Of a stretch of DNA of 64,000 nucleotides, positions 1-11,847 are shown piece after piece; the stretch's first letter is position 1, and every line of letters starts with the position of its first letter. The notes under the pieces are model-generated. The model saw only the letters and a program-made list of their open reading frames with translations. It searched no databases and was not told where the DNA came from. Source of the DNA: Nyssa sinensis (Eukaryota; Streptophyta; Magnoliopsida; Cornales; Nyssaceae); NCBI GenBank assembly GCA_008638375.1, contig CM018036.1, positions 4,774,392 through 4,838,391 on the forward strand, in the 5' to 3' direction. The translations under genes were made by a program, and so were the position numbers.

Positions 1-409
1 TCAATGTACTATCTTTTAACAACTCTAATCAAGAGGAGGTTACAAGTTTGAGTCGTAAAAATAATTTTTACCGCTTGCAAAAAAAAACTACAAATATCCA
101 ACCCTCTCTAGACTTTCGCAATAGCGGGAGTCGCTTGCACTATTGTATTGGCTTTTAACAATTTTGGCACGATGGTTATGGATTTGAATTACGAAAAATA
201 ATTTCACTACTTGTGGAGTAAAACTACATACATCCTACCTTTTCGAGACTTCTGCAAATGATGGAAGTCTCGTGTACTGTTCTAGCTCTTATATATACAT
301 ACATATATATATATGTATATATCATTACTTCTTGACAAGGGTGACCAATGCATGAGTTTCATGAATTATGATGGTCTGATCATTCTTTCTACATGTTTGT
401 TTGGTGCAG

Positions 410-793
410 CTGGGCATGCAACATTTCTGGAACATTTGATACTGTGTGTAATTGTAGGGGTGCCTATCCTAGGAACTACCTTAATTGGACATGGATCAAT
501 AAGCATGATCTACGGCTATGTTTTGATCTTCGATTTCCTAAGATGTTTGGGGCATAGCAATGTTGAAATCATTCCACATCAGCTCTTCGAAATCTTCCCA
601 TTTCTTAGATATCTTATATATTCACCTACGTAAGTCCCCATTTATTCTTTAATTTTTGAATGAGAATTAATTAAGATGAAATATGTTGGTGGCATTGAAT
701 AGAAATACTATAAAAGAAGGTACAATATATAATGATAAAAATTTGTTTTGAGTGGACTAGACCTACCAATAAAAAAATGACAACTCAATTGTG

Positions 794-828
<35 letters not shown>

Positions 829-2866
829 TTTAGTTAACTTGTAATAGATATTCATAAAAAATATTTTTGTAGGTTTAAGTAAAAATATTTGAGTTAAAGT
901 TGAGTGACTTTGAGTCAAATGGCCATGGAGTTCTTGGGTCTAGTTTTAGCCAAACAAAAATATTCAATGGTTCGGGAGCATATGATTTCATCGATAAGAT
1001 GACTAAAATTGTTCTATAGAATAATTACTCGACTTTAGCATCATTAATAGGGTTCATTTTTTACAACTATAGCATCATGAATACTCGCATTGCTATCAAA
1101 TGACTCACCAACTATGTGTAAAACATGATAGCTACTAAATGAACTTTGACAATGAAAGCCATTTGTGATATATCATAATATAAGAGACATCTCAGGTGAT
1201 ATCTAACGCATATGGTTTTATTGATCAAATGACTTATCATATGTCCAAAATGTACCATCAAATCACCGAATAATTACTCGATTTTAGCAGCTCTATGCAA
1301 CTGCATGCACAAGATTTTTTAGGAGTTCTCAATTATTTGAATAGGGTTCATATTCTACAACTATAGCATCATTAATACGCGCATTGCTAACAAATGACTC
1401 GCCAACTACATGTAAAACAATGATAGCTACCAAATGGACTTTGACAATGAAAGCCATTTGTGATATATCATAATATAAGAGACATCTTACGTGATATCTT
1501 ACAATTACAGAGATTTCGTTTGTGATTTCTAATATTACATTGATTTTGTTTTATCAGAATTGTTGAAAGACAAATACTGACGAAAAAATAAATTTACTAT
1601 TTTACCCTTATGAATAATTGTACTAACCTAACTCTCATGTGATATCTGATAATTATATGGGCCTCCCTCGTAATCTTTGAAAAGATAGAGGAGCTCAGTA
1701 TAATATATAATGATATTTTAGTCATATAAAAAAAATTTAATGACAGATTTTGTATGGAGTAAGAATCTTTATATTATCAGTATAATTGAGGAAATATCAT
1801 TGTAATGTTAGAAAAAACAGGAGAGATCTCTATAATAAGGAAAGGTCAGTGTAATTATCCCTAGAAGTTTTTATTTTTGTCAAAACAATGTTAAAAATAT
1901 TATAAATATACATTTTTTGATGTTCTATTATGTAGATACCACAGCTTACATCACATAGAAATGGGCACCAATTTCTGCCTCTTTATGCCTCTTTATGATG
2001 CACTGGGGCAGACAATGAACCATAGCTCCTGGGATCTTCACAAAGAAATAAGTTCAGGTATTGCAAAAGTTCAGGTATTTCTAGCCATGCATACACATCT
2101 TTCCCTCAACACAATCTTATCAAGCCCTTAAATTCTCAAACTCAACCACATAAAGACCTCACTTGTGTCCTACAGCTTAGGTTATCCTAATATATATTGG
2201 CTTTCCATTTTCTCAACATACCCTCTAGTTATTTTGCATGGTTATATCAATAACATAACTTCTATACACACACACACATACCTTTTCAACAGGTAAGTTG
2301 GTGTGTGTGTGTGTATAAATAATAAGTCTTGTTACACGTGCAATCTGCAATATAAACCTGATATAAAAATAAATACATGATAAGAAATATAATATTTTAT
2401 ACACAACTAAATTTGTATGAATAAAATTACTACAAGAAACAAGATTATTTTACGGTACAAAAAATGTCGCAAATAAGCTGACTATGATCACAAATAAGCC
2501 AATTATAATTTTTTGTAACGATTGTTGACTTTTTTACGATGCTTTTTGCACTGCAAAAAACCCTGCTTTTTGTACTGCAAAAAACCCTGCTTTTTGTGTA
2601 GTGAATATTTTCACCAATATCCTATCCTTTTTTTTTTTTTTTTGGGTCTCATTGCGTTATAATCATTGATGGTCGGCTTCTTTTGTTGTGTAATAAAAGT
2701 AAATACAAGTTCAAAGGTCTGCATCACATGCACGTTTGCAAAACTGGAGATGAGTCCCATGCACGTAAAATAATAAATATGACAGTTGACCATGAGTCCT
2801 ATCATAAAATAAATTTAAGAAGGTGAAACATGTCTAACCGAAGCTTGGTATTTATATTAAGTAATA

Positions 2867-2914
<48 letters not shown>

Positions 2915-5900
2915 ATAATGTTAAGCTTACTTAAAAATTCTACCAAAACTATTTACCTTCAGGAGTTGACAGTGTTGTATTGCAACACTACCAACCCATG
3001 AAGATAAACACTTTTGATAAAATATGAAGGTAAAATTAGCATTATTCATATATATATATATATAATAGTCTATATTAATTTAGAAGTATTTATACATCTC
3101 ATGTCTAATATTGTGGTTTAAATTGGAGACTCAGCACATACACACATATTTCTAGATATAATTTCCCTCTCCTCATCGTAATCTTACCAATTTTCATGTA
3201 TATATTTTCATTATTTAATACAAATGTTTAATTTTGACATGAAGGCAAAAATGGGAGGGTGCCCGATTTTGTGTTCCTTGCACACGCAGTGGACATAACG
3301 GAATCAATGCACGTTCCCTTCGTATTTCGATCATATAGTTCAATGCCATTCACCTTCAGGCTTTTCTTGCTTCCATTGTGGCCATGTACTTTCATTGTGA
3401 TGCTTCTTATGTGGGCCAAATCCAAGACTTTCTTGCTCTGGTTTTACAACCTCAGAGGCAAACACTGCCAGACATGGATTGTGCCAAGGTTTGGTTTTCA
3501 GGTGACTCATTTTCTTTTTCTCTTTTGATTCATCATTAAGCACTTTCATGAATATCTGTGAAAATAGCAACAGACCAATAGTTGGATTGGTGTTTGGTTA
3601 TCCCTCCAAACCTCTATGCACCATATCCCCCGGACCCTCCATCCTTGTGTGTATATTTAAGAAGATTCAATGGCTTGAAATTTTTTTTTTTTTTACATCA
3701 GCATTTAAAACTTCTTTAAAGTTAAAAAAAAGTTGTGAGTTGTTGAATTTTCTTAAATATATACATGAGAATAAGAGAGTGGAGGTGTGATGAATAAGAC
3801 TTGGCGAGTAGCCGAACCAATTGGATTGAGAGTCTAATGCATTTATTTTGTTATATATGCAGTATTTCTTGCCATTTGCCAGGGATGGCATAAATAAGAA
3901 GATTGAAGAAGCCATTCTTCGGGCTGATAGACTTGGTGTCAAGGTCATAAGCCTTGCTGCATTAAATAAGGTTGGTTTCATTCATTCTATTTTCTTTAGG
4001 TGGCAAAACGAATCTTATTTGAGTTTTACTTGTAATTAACATGTTTAGATACTTATTTGAATTTAGCTCGTGAGATAACCAAGTTAAGATTGAACATATT
4101 TTGAGATTGGCATGTTTAGATACGTGTTCGAAGTCAGCTCGCGATATAACCAAGTTAAGATTAAATATATTTTGAAATTCGTTAATTTATTAAGTTCAAA
4201 TCAGTAAGTCATTAAGTGATTTAATATTATTAAAAATTTAAGTTACTTGAACTCGACTTGTGACCAGCTTAAATGCTCGATTATAGGTTTGTTTAAGATG
4301 GATTCAAAAAATAAACAAATCAAGCTTGAGTATAATTTAAAACTCAATTATTTAAACAAGTCAATTTTAAATAATTCATGACAGTTAGCAGGGACGGAGC
4401 TACTTGGGGCTTAAGGGGGAGGGAGGGGGCAATTGACCCCTCCTTAATCTTGTTTTTAAAAAATTTTAACATACCCTTCTAATTCATGTTCTTGACCCTC
4501 TGAATTTAAAGATTTTCATACTTTATTCTTATTTTAATTTTAATTTGATTTTTTAGTAAAGTTTTTATCAATTTTTCGGAGTCTTTTTATATAATTTAAT
4601 TTTCTTTAGTATCTATTTTTTGGTCATATTTCTTATCAAATTTGAAAATTCTTTCATATCAATGAATTTAATTATTTATCAAATAATATTAAAATTTTAT
4701 TATATATTAAATAATATTAAAATTTATTATCAAATATCAAAAATAAAATTTGCCCCCCTCAAACAAATTTCTTGCTACATCCCTAATTGGCCATTAAAAG
4801 AAAAACTTGAAGAATCCATTAATCGACACAACTCGATTCATTTGCTACCCTAATTTTTTTCTCTCCCCTCTATCTCTCATTGTTATTTATATTTATATTT
4901 TTATTTGAAGTACATCAAGTATTAATTTGAGTGGCAGAGTAGTCAAAATTTTCTTCTTTCTAACCGAAACATACCCCACTAACTGAGATTCTGAAACTAA
5001 AGATTAAATAGTGGCTTTCATAGTCTCATTCATGTAAAAGGAATGAATCCAAGCTTAGCCACGGTAGTCAAATGAGAATATGTGGTAGCTTTCATATGCC
5101 ATTAATTTTCTACAGTAGCCATAAATAAGCAAGTTGAAGAAGCCACCCTCAAGGCACATTAAATAAGGTTGTTTTCAAAACCCTTTTTTTTTACAAAAAA
5201 AAAAAAAGAAAAAGAAAAAGTCTAATCAGACAGTAATACCGTACTACACTGAATTTTTTTTTCTTCCTATTTTCTCTTTGCTCTTTTTGATTTGTTTGTT
5301 GAAGTACATTTGGTGTGAAAAAATGCTACCCTCAACGTCATTTTTCATTAGAGAATACTTACTTTTGAATTTGGGAAAAAGATCTTTCTCATACGCGTAG
5401 TGGGATACTTATTTTAATCATAATTTATTATATATATATATGTAATATATATATTTTTTATTTTTTAGTTAAGATTAAATAATAACATGTTATATATATA
5501 ATTAAATGCGTGACACATTAAAATTATGACAAGTACGTGAGTAGGAAGAGATTTCTTCTATCTAATTTAATTTGGAGCCAAACACTGTCTTTTCTCATTT
5601 AAGGACACAATAACTTAGAACTCACTTTACAATTGTTTTTCGAGTACAAAGATGGAGAAAAATAAATTTTTTACAATTGTTTTTCGAGTACAACAATGGA
5701 GAGAAATAAATTTTTTACAATTGTTTTTCGAGTACAACAATTGAGAGAAATAAAATTTTTGTGTTCACGCATGTATTAAGCCTCAAACTTAAACTAAGTC
5801 TGTGAAAGAAAAAAGACTTTGTCATTTCATATGAAACCTTGATGGTTGGTCCCAAAACTCACTTTATAGTTAGAGAAAAGATAAATATCTCACTTCTCAT

Positions 5901-8385
5901 AACTTAAATTTGTCTTACTTTTCTCAATAATAAGATTTATTGAAAAAAAATATGAAATAACAGAGTCACTAAATAATTTCCTGTATACAACATCTCCAAG
6001 ACTAAAAATTAATCATGCTTTTTGGTCCCATTACTAGGCATGATAATACATAAAGAAATGTTATTTCATATTTTTTTTACTGTGTTTAAATCTTTATGAA
6101 AATACTGCACAGAATGAAGGTTTGAATGGAGGTGGAACATTATTTGTGAACAAACATCCCAACCTTAAAGTTCGAGTGGTCCATGGAAACACATTGACGG
6201 CGGCTGTGATTCTTCATGAGCTTCCTCGAGATGCAGAAGAGGTGTTCTTGGCTGGTGCTACTTCTAAACTTGGAAGGGCCATTGCTCTCTATCTTGCTCG
6301 CCGAAGGGTTAGGGTTCTGGTAGGTAAAAGCCGATAAATTATTCCATGAACAAGTTATATGGTGTGACGGTTTCTATTATTTTAGTATTTTGTAAGATTC
6401 ACGTGAGACCCATATTACTAAAATTATAGACAATTCGTAACACAAATGTGACGAATTCATAAAATAACTTTACTCCACATTTCACTCATTTGAATTTGTA
6501 TTGAAGTAATATTTTACGAGAGAGGATCTTCAACGTTTTGTTTACATTTACTTTGTATTTATTCTAGTTTCAATTAGGGTAGGTTATAAATTATGCAGAT
6601 GCTAACTCAATCCAATGAGAGATTCTTGAGGATTCAAAAGGAAGCTCCAGCTGGCTGCCAAAATTTTCTAGTTCAAGTGAGAAAGTATCAAGCAGCTCAG
6701 CACTGTAAGGTACTGTCCAATAAGTGCATCTTGGTCTCTCCCACTAATTCACACATGGTACTTGTTTGTTTGTCAAGAAAACAAAAATTGTTCCATACAA
6801 CATAGACTCTATTTTTTTTTTTTTTTTACTATTTTGGGGTAATCTTAAAACTTTATTATCAAAATAAGACTTTATTGATGTTATTTATTAAAGTGCGTTG
6901 TTTTATGAAAACGTTACTTAAATAAACACTTTTCCATTGAAAACATTAGTTAAAATGATGCTTTCATTTGAAGTCTAGTTTTCTTGTAATTTGTGCCATG
7001 TCTACAATTCTCACATTAGTACATATTAAGAATAATGATTTTCATTCTGATACAAAAATCAAAATTATAAGTCAATTATTATTATTATTATTCATGCTTA
7101 TAATTCTACATGTATATTATTACAATTAAATCCTTACAAACTACACACACAAAAAGTAATTACATTCATAATAAATTACATGTTATTTCATTGTATCAAG
7201 TCAACTTGCTAATTCAGCTTAAATATTTTAATCGAATAGAATGGAAAAGAATCCTCTTTAGTGCATTGGAGTGGATCCGGATCCTAATCTATTACTAATC
7301 CATGCTTTTTCTGAAACTTGACAGACATGGATTATTGGGAAATGGACAACACCAAGAGAGCAAATGTGGGCTCCTCCTGGGACACATTTCCATCAGTTTG
7401 TTGTTCCACCTATCATTTCTTTCAGAAGAGACTGCACTTATGGTAAGCTTGCAGCAATGAAACTCCCTGAAGATGTGGAGGGTCTAGGATCATGCGAGGT
7501 ATGTATCATTCACCTTCATATTCTTCTTCTTTTATGTTTGGTTTCTAAGAAAATTAAAGAAGAATATGAAATACCACAACGTAGAAAATTTGAAATTAAG
7601 AGCTTTGCTAATGCATGCATCAAATAGACGGTCAATTCTAAAATATGGTTAGGTTGTAAAATTAGTTACTCCAATTACTCGTCCTTTTTTTTTTTGTCAG
7701 AATGATAAAAATATTATATTAAAAGCAGAGAATTAATGGTCAATAGACCTACAATCTACTAGAACAGAACTCAGAAGCCAATCAAGAAAAGACTCCCTCC
7801 AATCAATGGCCTGTCGTTTCACCTATCAAAATATGACAATGTCATAATCAATGCTATATATGATATTAAGAGTAATACATGCTATTCATGTCACGTTACC
7901 AGTGGCGATCCTAGACCTTAAGTTTAGGAGGGGAATGTAAAAACTAAAATTTAAGAGGATCTTTTGTGAAAGTATGAAAAATTTTGGAAGCCAGTTTCTT
8001 AATTTTTTTTTATAGATAATATAGTGAAAAGGTCAAATTTTTAAAACTTTGCCCTTGCTTGGGACCGCCTCTGACGCCACCTTCTTTTTTTCTTTGAATT
8101 TACTTTGGATATTTAATCCAACGGTTCAATGACTAATTAAAAAGAATAATAATAATAATAGTGTTAAAAAATGAGATTTTAATATTGAAGATGCTCTAAT
8201 GTAATATTTTTTTATGGGCATTGGTGCAGAATAAATTAGGAAGAGGCATAGTCCATGCTTGCCATGCAGGTGGGATTGTTCATTTTCTTGAAGGTTGGAG
8301 CCACAATGAGGTTGGGGCTATTGAAGTTGATAACATTGACATTGCGTGGAATGCTGCACTAAGGCATGGTCTGAAGCCCATTTAG
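410..8385 (+). CDS. CER3: CER3/WAX2-type very-long-chain aldehyde-forming/alkane synthesis protein, 3' part (eight exons)
   Basis: The product belongs to the CER1/CER3 family, ER membrane proteins that turn very-long-chain acyl-CoAs into cuticular alkanes; CER3 is thought to supply the aldehyde to CER1. Exons read as 410-629, 1936-2057, 3245-3501, 3863-3970, 6113-6319, 6599-6709, 7325-7498 and 8230-8385 (stop TAG). All junctions are GT-AG and the phases join without a break, giving about 451 residues. The usual length is near 630, so about 180 N-terminal residues lie before the window. The first exon has the GHATFLEHL segment, hydrophobic stretches and [10 protein letters not shown]; the second has the histidine motif YHSLHH. 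The third holds the membrane segment [18 protein letters not shown]. From exon 4 on is the C-terminal WAX2 domain ([47 protein letters not shown]). Wording is closer to CER3 than to CER1, from memory of both. Nothing suggests a pseudogene. Confidence 0.93.
796..825. repeat. (TA)n microsatellite
   Basis: About 15 TA units in a CER3 intron. Similar (TA)n runs are at 2868-2912 and 53153-53187. Confidence 0.9.
1019..1500. repeat. Tandem duplication inside the first visible CER3 intron
   Basis: Two copies of about 185 bases follow each other (about 1019-1203 and 1268-1500). Both run from an ATAATTACTCGA start through CTATAGCATCAT to CATAATATAAGAGACATCT. They differ at scattered bases and by a short insertion in the second copy. 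Confidence 0.75.
1495..1862. repeat. Foldback element, family A, copy 1 (intronic)
   Basis: The left side carries ACAATTACAGAGATTTC and the right side AAAGGTCAGTGTAATTATCC, so the ends are inverted versions of a TAATTACACTGACCT-like motif. The same arrangement recurs at six other places in this window. No coding capacity is seen. Confidence 0.55.
2264..2316. repeat. (AC)n / (GT)n hairpin
   Basis: A TATACACACACACACATA tract is followed, about 20 bases later, by its inverse TGTGTGTGTGTGTATA. The two could pair as a stem with a short unique loop in the intron RNA. Confidence 0.6.
2428..2603. mobile_element. Miniature CACTA-type (En/Spm-like) element
   Basis: The left end is TACTACAAGAAAC, one base from the canonical CACTACAAGAAA terminus. 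The right end is TTTTTGTGTAGTG, the inverse CACTACA terminus. The element is flanked on both sides by AAT, a 3-base target duplication as expected for CACTA elements. Inside are near-repeats of a unit of about 22 bases (CTGCTTTTTG..ACTGC). At 176 bases it is non-autonomous and lies in a CER3 intron. Confidence 0.6.
4035..4172. repeat. Tandem duplication of about 78 bases
   Basis: Two diverged copies containing CATGTTTAGATAC and AACCAAGTTAAGATT lie head to tail just inside the large CER3 intron (3971-6112). Confidence 0.65.
4387..4793. mobile_element. MITE-like element with GGGACGGAGC ends
   Basis: The left end reads GGGACGGAGC and the right end GCTACATCCC, the inverse with two mismatches. 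GGGGGCAATTGACCCCTCC lies near the left end and TTTGCCCCCCTCAAAC near the right. A related AT-rich element, ending in CTCCGTCCCTGTC, is at about 63205-63465 in the other orientation. It lies within a CER3 intron. Confidence 0.5.
5628..5762. repeat. Three tandem copies of a unit of about 54 bases
   Basis: Each unit contains TTTACAATTGTTTTTCGAG followed by TACAA.ATGGAGA.AAATAAA. The copies differ by a few bases, so this is a recent minisatellite in a CER3 intron. Confidence 0.8.
7900..8085. mobile_element. Possible MITE in the last CER3 intron
   Basis: The segment starts near CAGTGGCGATCCTAGACC and ends near GGGACCGCCTCTGACGCC, with an AT-rich centre. Its internal wording (TTAGGAGGGGAATG) resembles the GGGACGGAGC elements elsewhere in the window. 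The termini are only loosely inverted. Confidence 0.35.
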
Positions 8386-9235
8386 CTTGTCTATCAGGAA
8401 CCATTTCAAGCATCTCTCTCTCCCTCCCTCTATATACATGTCTCTTAGTTCACATGGAAGAGATTAAACCAAAAGTGTAATTCAAATAAAGAAAACAGTG
8501 CCATAATAGTATTGAAGTAAAGGATCTCTCTCTCTCTGATTGACTATGTAGATTTCTGACTTGTTATTTAATCCTAATGAAGGGTATTAACTTTTAACTA
8601 TTTGATCGTATATGAATTAGAGCTAAAAGTAGTTGGAATTAACGAAAATCCGATCCTTCGTTCAATGGTTAAACAGTCAAAGAATTATTTTCAAGCAAAT
8701 TCGAGTTTATATTAATAGTATTTTCAAAATTAACATCCCACTTGAATTGAAGGACTTGGAAAGAAAAGGGAAGGGAGTAAAATTTATTTTATGCTTGTTT
8801 TAAAAATAGAAAAGAAAAGAAAGGAAATGAGAAGGTCGGAGATGGAAGAATTTCTTAATTCTTTTTTGGTTAAGTAAGTAAAGATATATATGAAAGAAAG
8901 GGAAAAGAATACACAACCAGGCAACATGGGATGAGCCTCCTGAGCAACAAAAGGAAACAGAGCTGCTCATAGCAGCCCTCAAACAGAACAAGCCAAACAG
9001 CAAAAACAACAACATCATTGCTAGAAAATAGTTTGAGGAATGCCCCAGTGCATGGATGCTTCCCAGTTCTCAAAGGAGTTCTGCACTTTTCTCAATTTAG
9101 AAAATCTATACAGGACGGAATTGCCAATTTTAGACATAAGCTGATCAGTATGAAGAAATTTTTTTTTTTTCTCCTTATTTTACAATTTCTCTCCAGCCAT
9201 AAATGGTAAACCACAACAAGAGAGGTTTTCCTTAC

Positions 9236-9697
9236 ACTATGTTTGAATGGAAAGAATTGGAAAGAAAGGGAAGGGATGGAGAAAGAAGGGGAACTTATAT
9301 CATGTTTGTTTTAAAAATTAGGAAGGAAATGGTGGGAGAGCTTAACCTTCATTTATAAGCAATTTTGTTATCCCTCCAAAAATGGGAGGAAATTGAAAGA
9401 AAGTAAATAAAGATTTAATGAATTTTTAATAATACTAATATTATCCTTAAAATTATAAAAATCAAAATAAAAATGACACATCTATCATAAGGCATCCAAA
9501 GAGTATAATAATAAAATAATATAAAATTTTTTCTTTTCCTTTCTCTTATTTATCATTCTCAAACAAGATGAAAGGATTATATTAGTCTTTCTTGTCTTTT
9601 CCTTTCATTAGTTATCCAAACATAAAGGAGAGATTACTCTCTCCTCTCCTCTCATTTCTTTCCATTTCTCTCTTACTTTTCCAAACGAACTGTTAGT
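9236..9697. mobile_element. MITE, family B, complete copy
   Basis: The left end begins ACTATGTTTGAATGGAAAG, rich in GGAAAG on the + strand. The right end finishes CTTTTCCAAACGAACTGTTAG, so the termini are inverted repeats of a CA.TTCGTTTGGA-like motif. Purine-rich and pyrimidine-rich halves flank an AT-rich core. A second complete copy lies at 35268-35716. Confidence 0.6.
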
Positions 9698-10904
9698 TTC
9701 AAGAGGAAAGTTTTACCTTTCTTAATTCTCATCTAATTCATCTTTTTCCTTTTAAAAGTGGGAGGAGATCGAAAGAAAATTTTAGGGGGTTAGTGATAAC
9801 TTGTTTCTCCCATATTTTTAAAAATAAGTGAATTTCTATTTTATCCTCTATATCGACATAATAAAAATCTCCTCTCATTTCCTTTCTCTTTGATATCTTT
9901 GCCAAACAAGATGAAATTATTACACTATTTTTTTTCCTTATTAACTGTCAAAGCATGAAGAAATAATTGAACTCTCCTCTCCGATCTTTCATAATTAATC
10001 TTATCATCAATATACATTAAATTATTAAGACTCTTTGGTACCCTGGAAAATGAAATCAAGGCAAAGGAAGGTGCTCATGCTGAAGGATATGGCTCTTTCA
10101 ATCATTAACATAATAAAATTACTAACTTAGATGATTCAATACTTTACATAATGTAAACATGTTTGACTCTTTCCTTATGCAATAATGCAAATATTAAAAA
10201 CCATATATAATATACTTCTTAAACTATTTCCAAATAAACTATTCCCAAAAACCAACATCAAGTACCACAAATTGATTCATTTTTTAAATTCTAATGACTA
10301 AGCTGTGGATTGGTATGAATGAAAATGTAACTAACCATAGTTGGTTTTTGAAACGGGCCCTACAAAAGTATTATATTTATATCTTAAATTGTTTTTTCCA
10401 TACTTCACCCTCAAGTTGAATGTTTCTACTATTCGAGGATATTGCCGAGCAGTAAAGACGTTGAAAATAAAATTTAAGCGTCTCGAATTCAAGTTTTTTT
10501 TTCGTCGATCGTTAGCAGCTAGAGTTTAAAGAATGAACCTAACTCACGAAAATAAGTACTTGATATGATATATGTAAGGTGACTTATGATATTTCTAATT
10601 GATCCATTAAAAAAAAAGTTAAATTTCCAACCAGTCTTTATCTTGAACTAATCTTGATTATAAACATATTCAGTCTTTATCTTCATCTTATTTCGAATAT
10701 TGGGCTATCTAAACCTTTTGTTTTTTAAATCAATGGCTATCCAAACCTTTTTCTTTATTTTTTTTGGCCTTATTTGATAAAATTAATCTCTTATACACTA
10801 CTCTATCATTTAATATAAATATATAATATATATTGTATTTAATATAATATTTGCTAATATATAAAATATTTGTATATATATAATATAATTTTATTAATAT
10901 AACA

Positions 10905-11505
10905 CTGATGTTGCATTTTTTGGCCCACGTACAATCCGAGCTTGACTCCCTGAAGAACACTCAAAGAAGAAGATCAGAGGACCACCGGATTGGCTCCGGC
11001 AGTAGCCGCTCCAATGCTTAAGTTAATAATACTGAATTGAAAGACTGTAATGAAAGCCAAATAATGAGCATGAAAATAAGGCGTACCTCTAGGGTTTAAT
11101 TTATAGGCAACGACTTTCCCAAGTTGATTAGGATTTGGAGCCATGAATATAGGGATTTGAGCATCGGAGATAGCAGTTACCTTGTAGAATATTGTATCAA
11201 ATAGAGATAACCATGAGTGGTGGTTTCCTTGTAAAAGACTGTTTCCTTATTCTCTGCTCGGCATATATTAAGACGGTGATGAGCTTTGAATAGCGGTGTA
11301 TTACACCAAAGGTCTGTGTTCGGACTTATAAGTTTTGTAGATAAGTAGATCTTATCTGGAGATACGTGCTCGGCCTCTGTAGGTCTGCTCTGAAAGGTCG
11401 AGCATGAGCTGTATGGCCGAGCATGAACTGAACCGTAGGTATACGTGTCAAGTGGTGATTGGTCTGTCACAATATGGTATATCAAACACAAAACTAAATA
11501 TAATC
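10905..11505. repeat. Possible LTR-retrotransposon terminal remnant
   Basis: Base composition differs from the surroundings, with repeated CTCGGCC / GGCCGAGCATGA wording. A segment reading GGCTCCGGCAGTAGCCGCTCC and CCAATGCTTAAGTT resembles the leader or LTR edge of some plant gypsy-like elements. No protease, RT or integrase coding is visible, so the assignment is weak. Confidence 0.3.
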
Positions 11506-11847
11506 CAATATGTAAGGATAAAAGACATTCTATACTTTTTAAACACTTATTAATAGTTTATTCAAAACTCAAACATCATTTTTGATATCATAATCCAATC
11601 AGCACTTTTACACAATAATTTTTTTTCCATCAACTCTTATACAGCTTACCCAAACAGACACGTAGTCCTAGTAAGGAGAGAGTGCCATTGGACTTCGATC
11701 TTTTTATCCACTGACAAATACAAGGATAAAATCTTATTTACTTGCAATAATTAGATAATAATGTTATATGTTAAGCTACCCATAATCCCCCCACATCAGG
11801 GAAGAGATCATGAATTGAAACAAACAGCATAAAACAACGTGATGATC

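Larger units (their letters stand above)
8386..11847. other. Intergenic region between CER3 and the ABC gene
   Basis: No gene is supported. Both neighbours run towards it, so their 3' ends and poly(A) sites lie at its edges. It contains one complete and several partial copies of a purine/pyrimidine-strand MITE (8740-8880, 9236-9695, 9700-9990), AT-rich spacer (10000-10900), and a more GC-balanced block at 10905-11500 that may be an LTR remnant. Confidence 0.6.

Noticed and set aside
8870..9073. Cys/Leu-rich minus-strand open frames
   Set aside because: They overlap repeat sequence near MITE copies and have no signal for splicing, promoter or family.
11177..11491. 104-residue minus-strand open frame
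   Set aside because: It falls in a repeat-like block of probable LTR origin and shows no domain or splice context.
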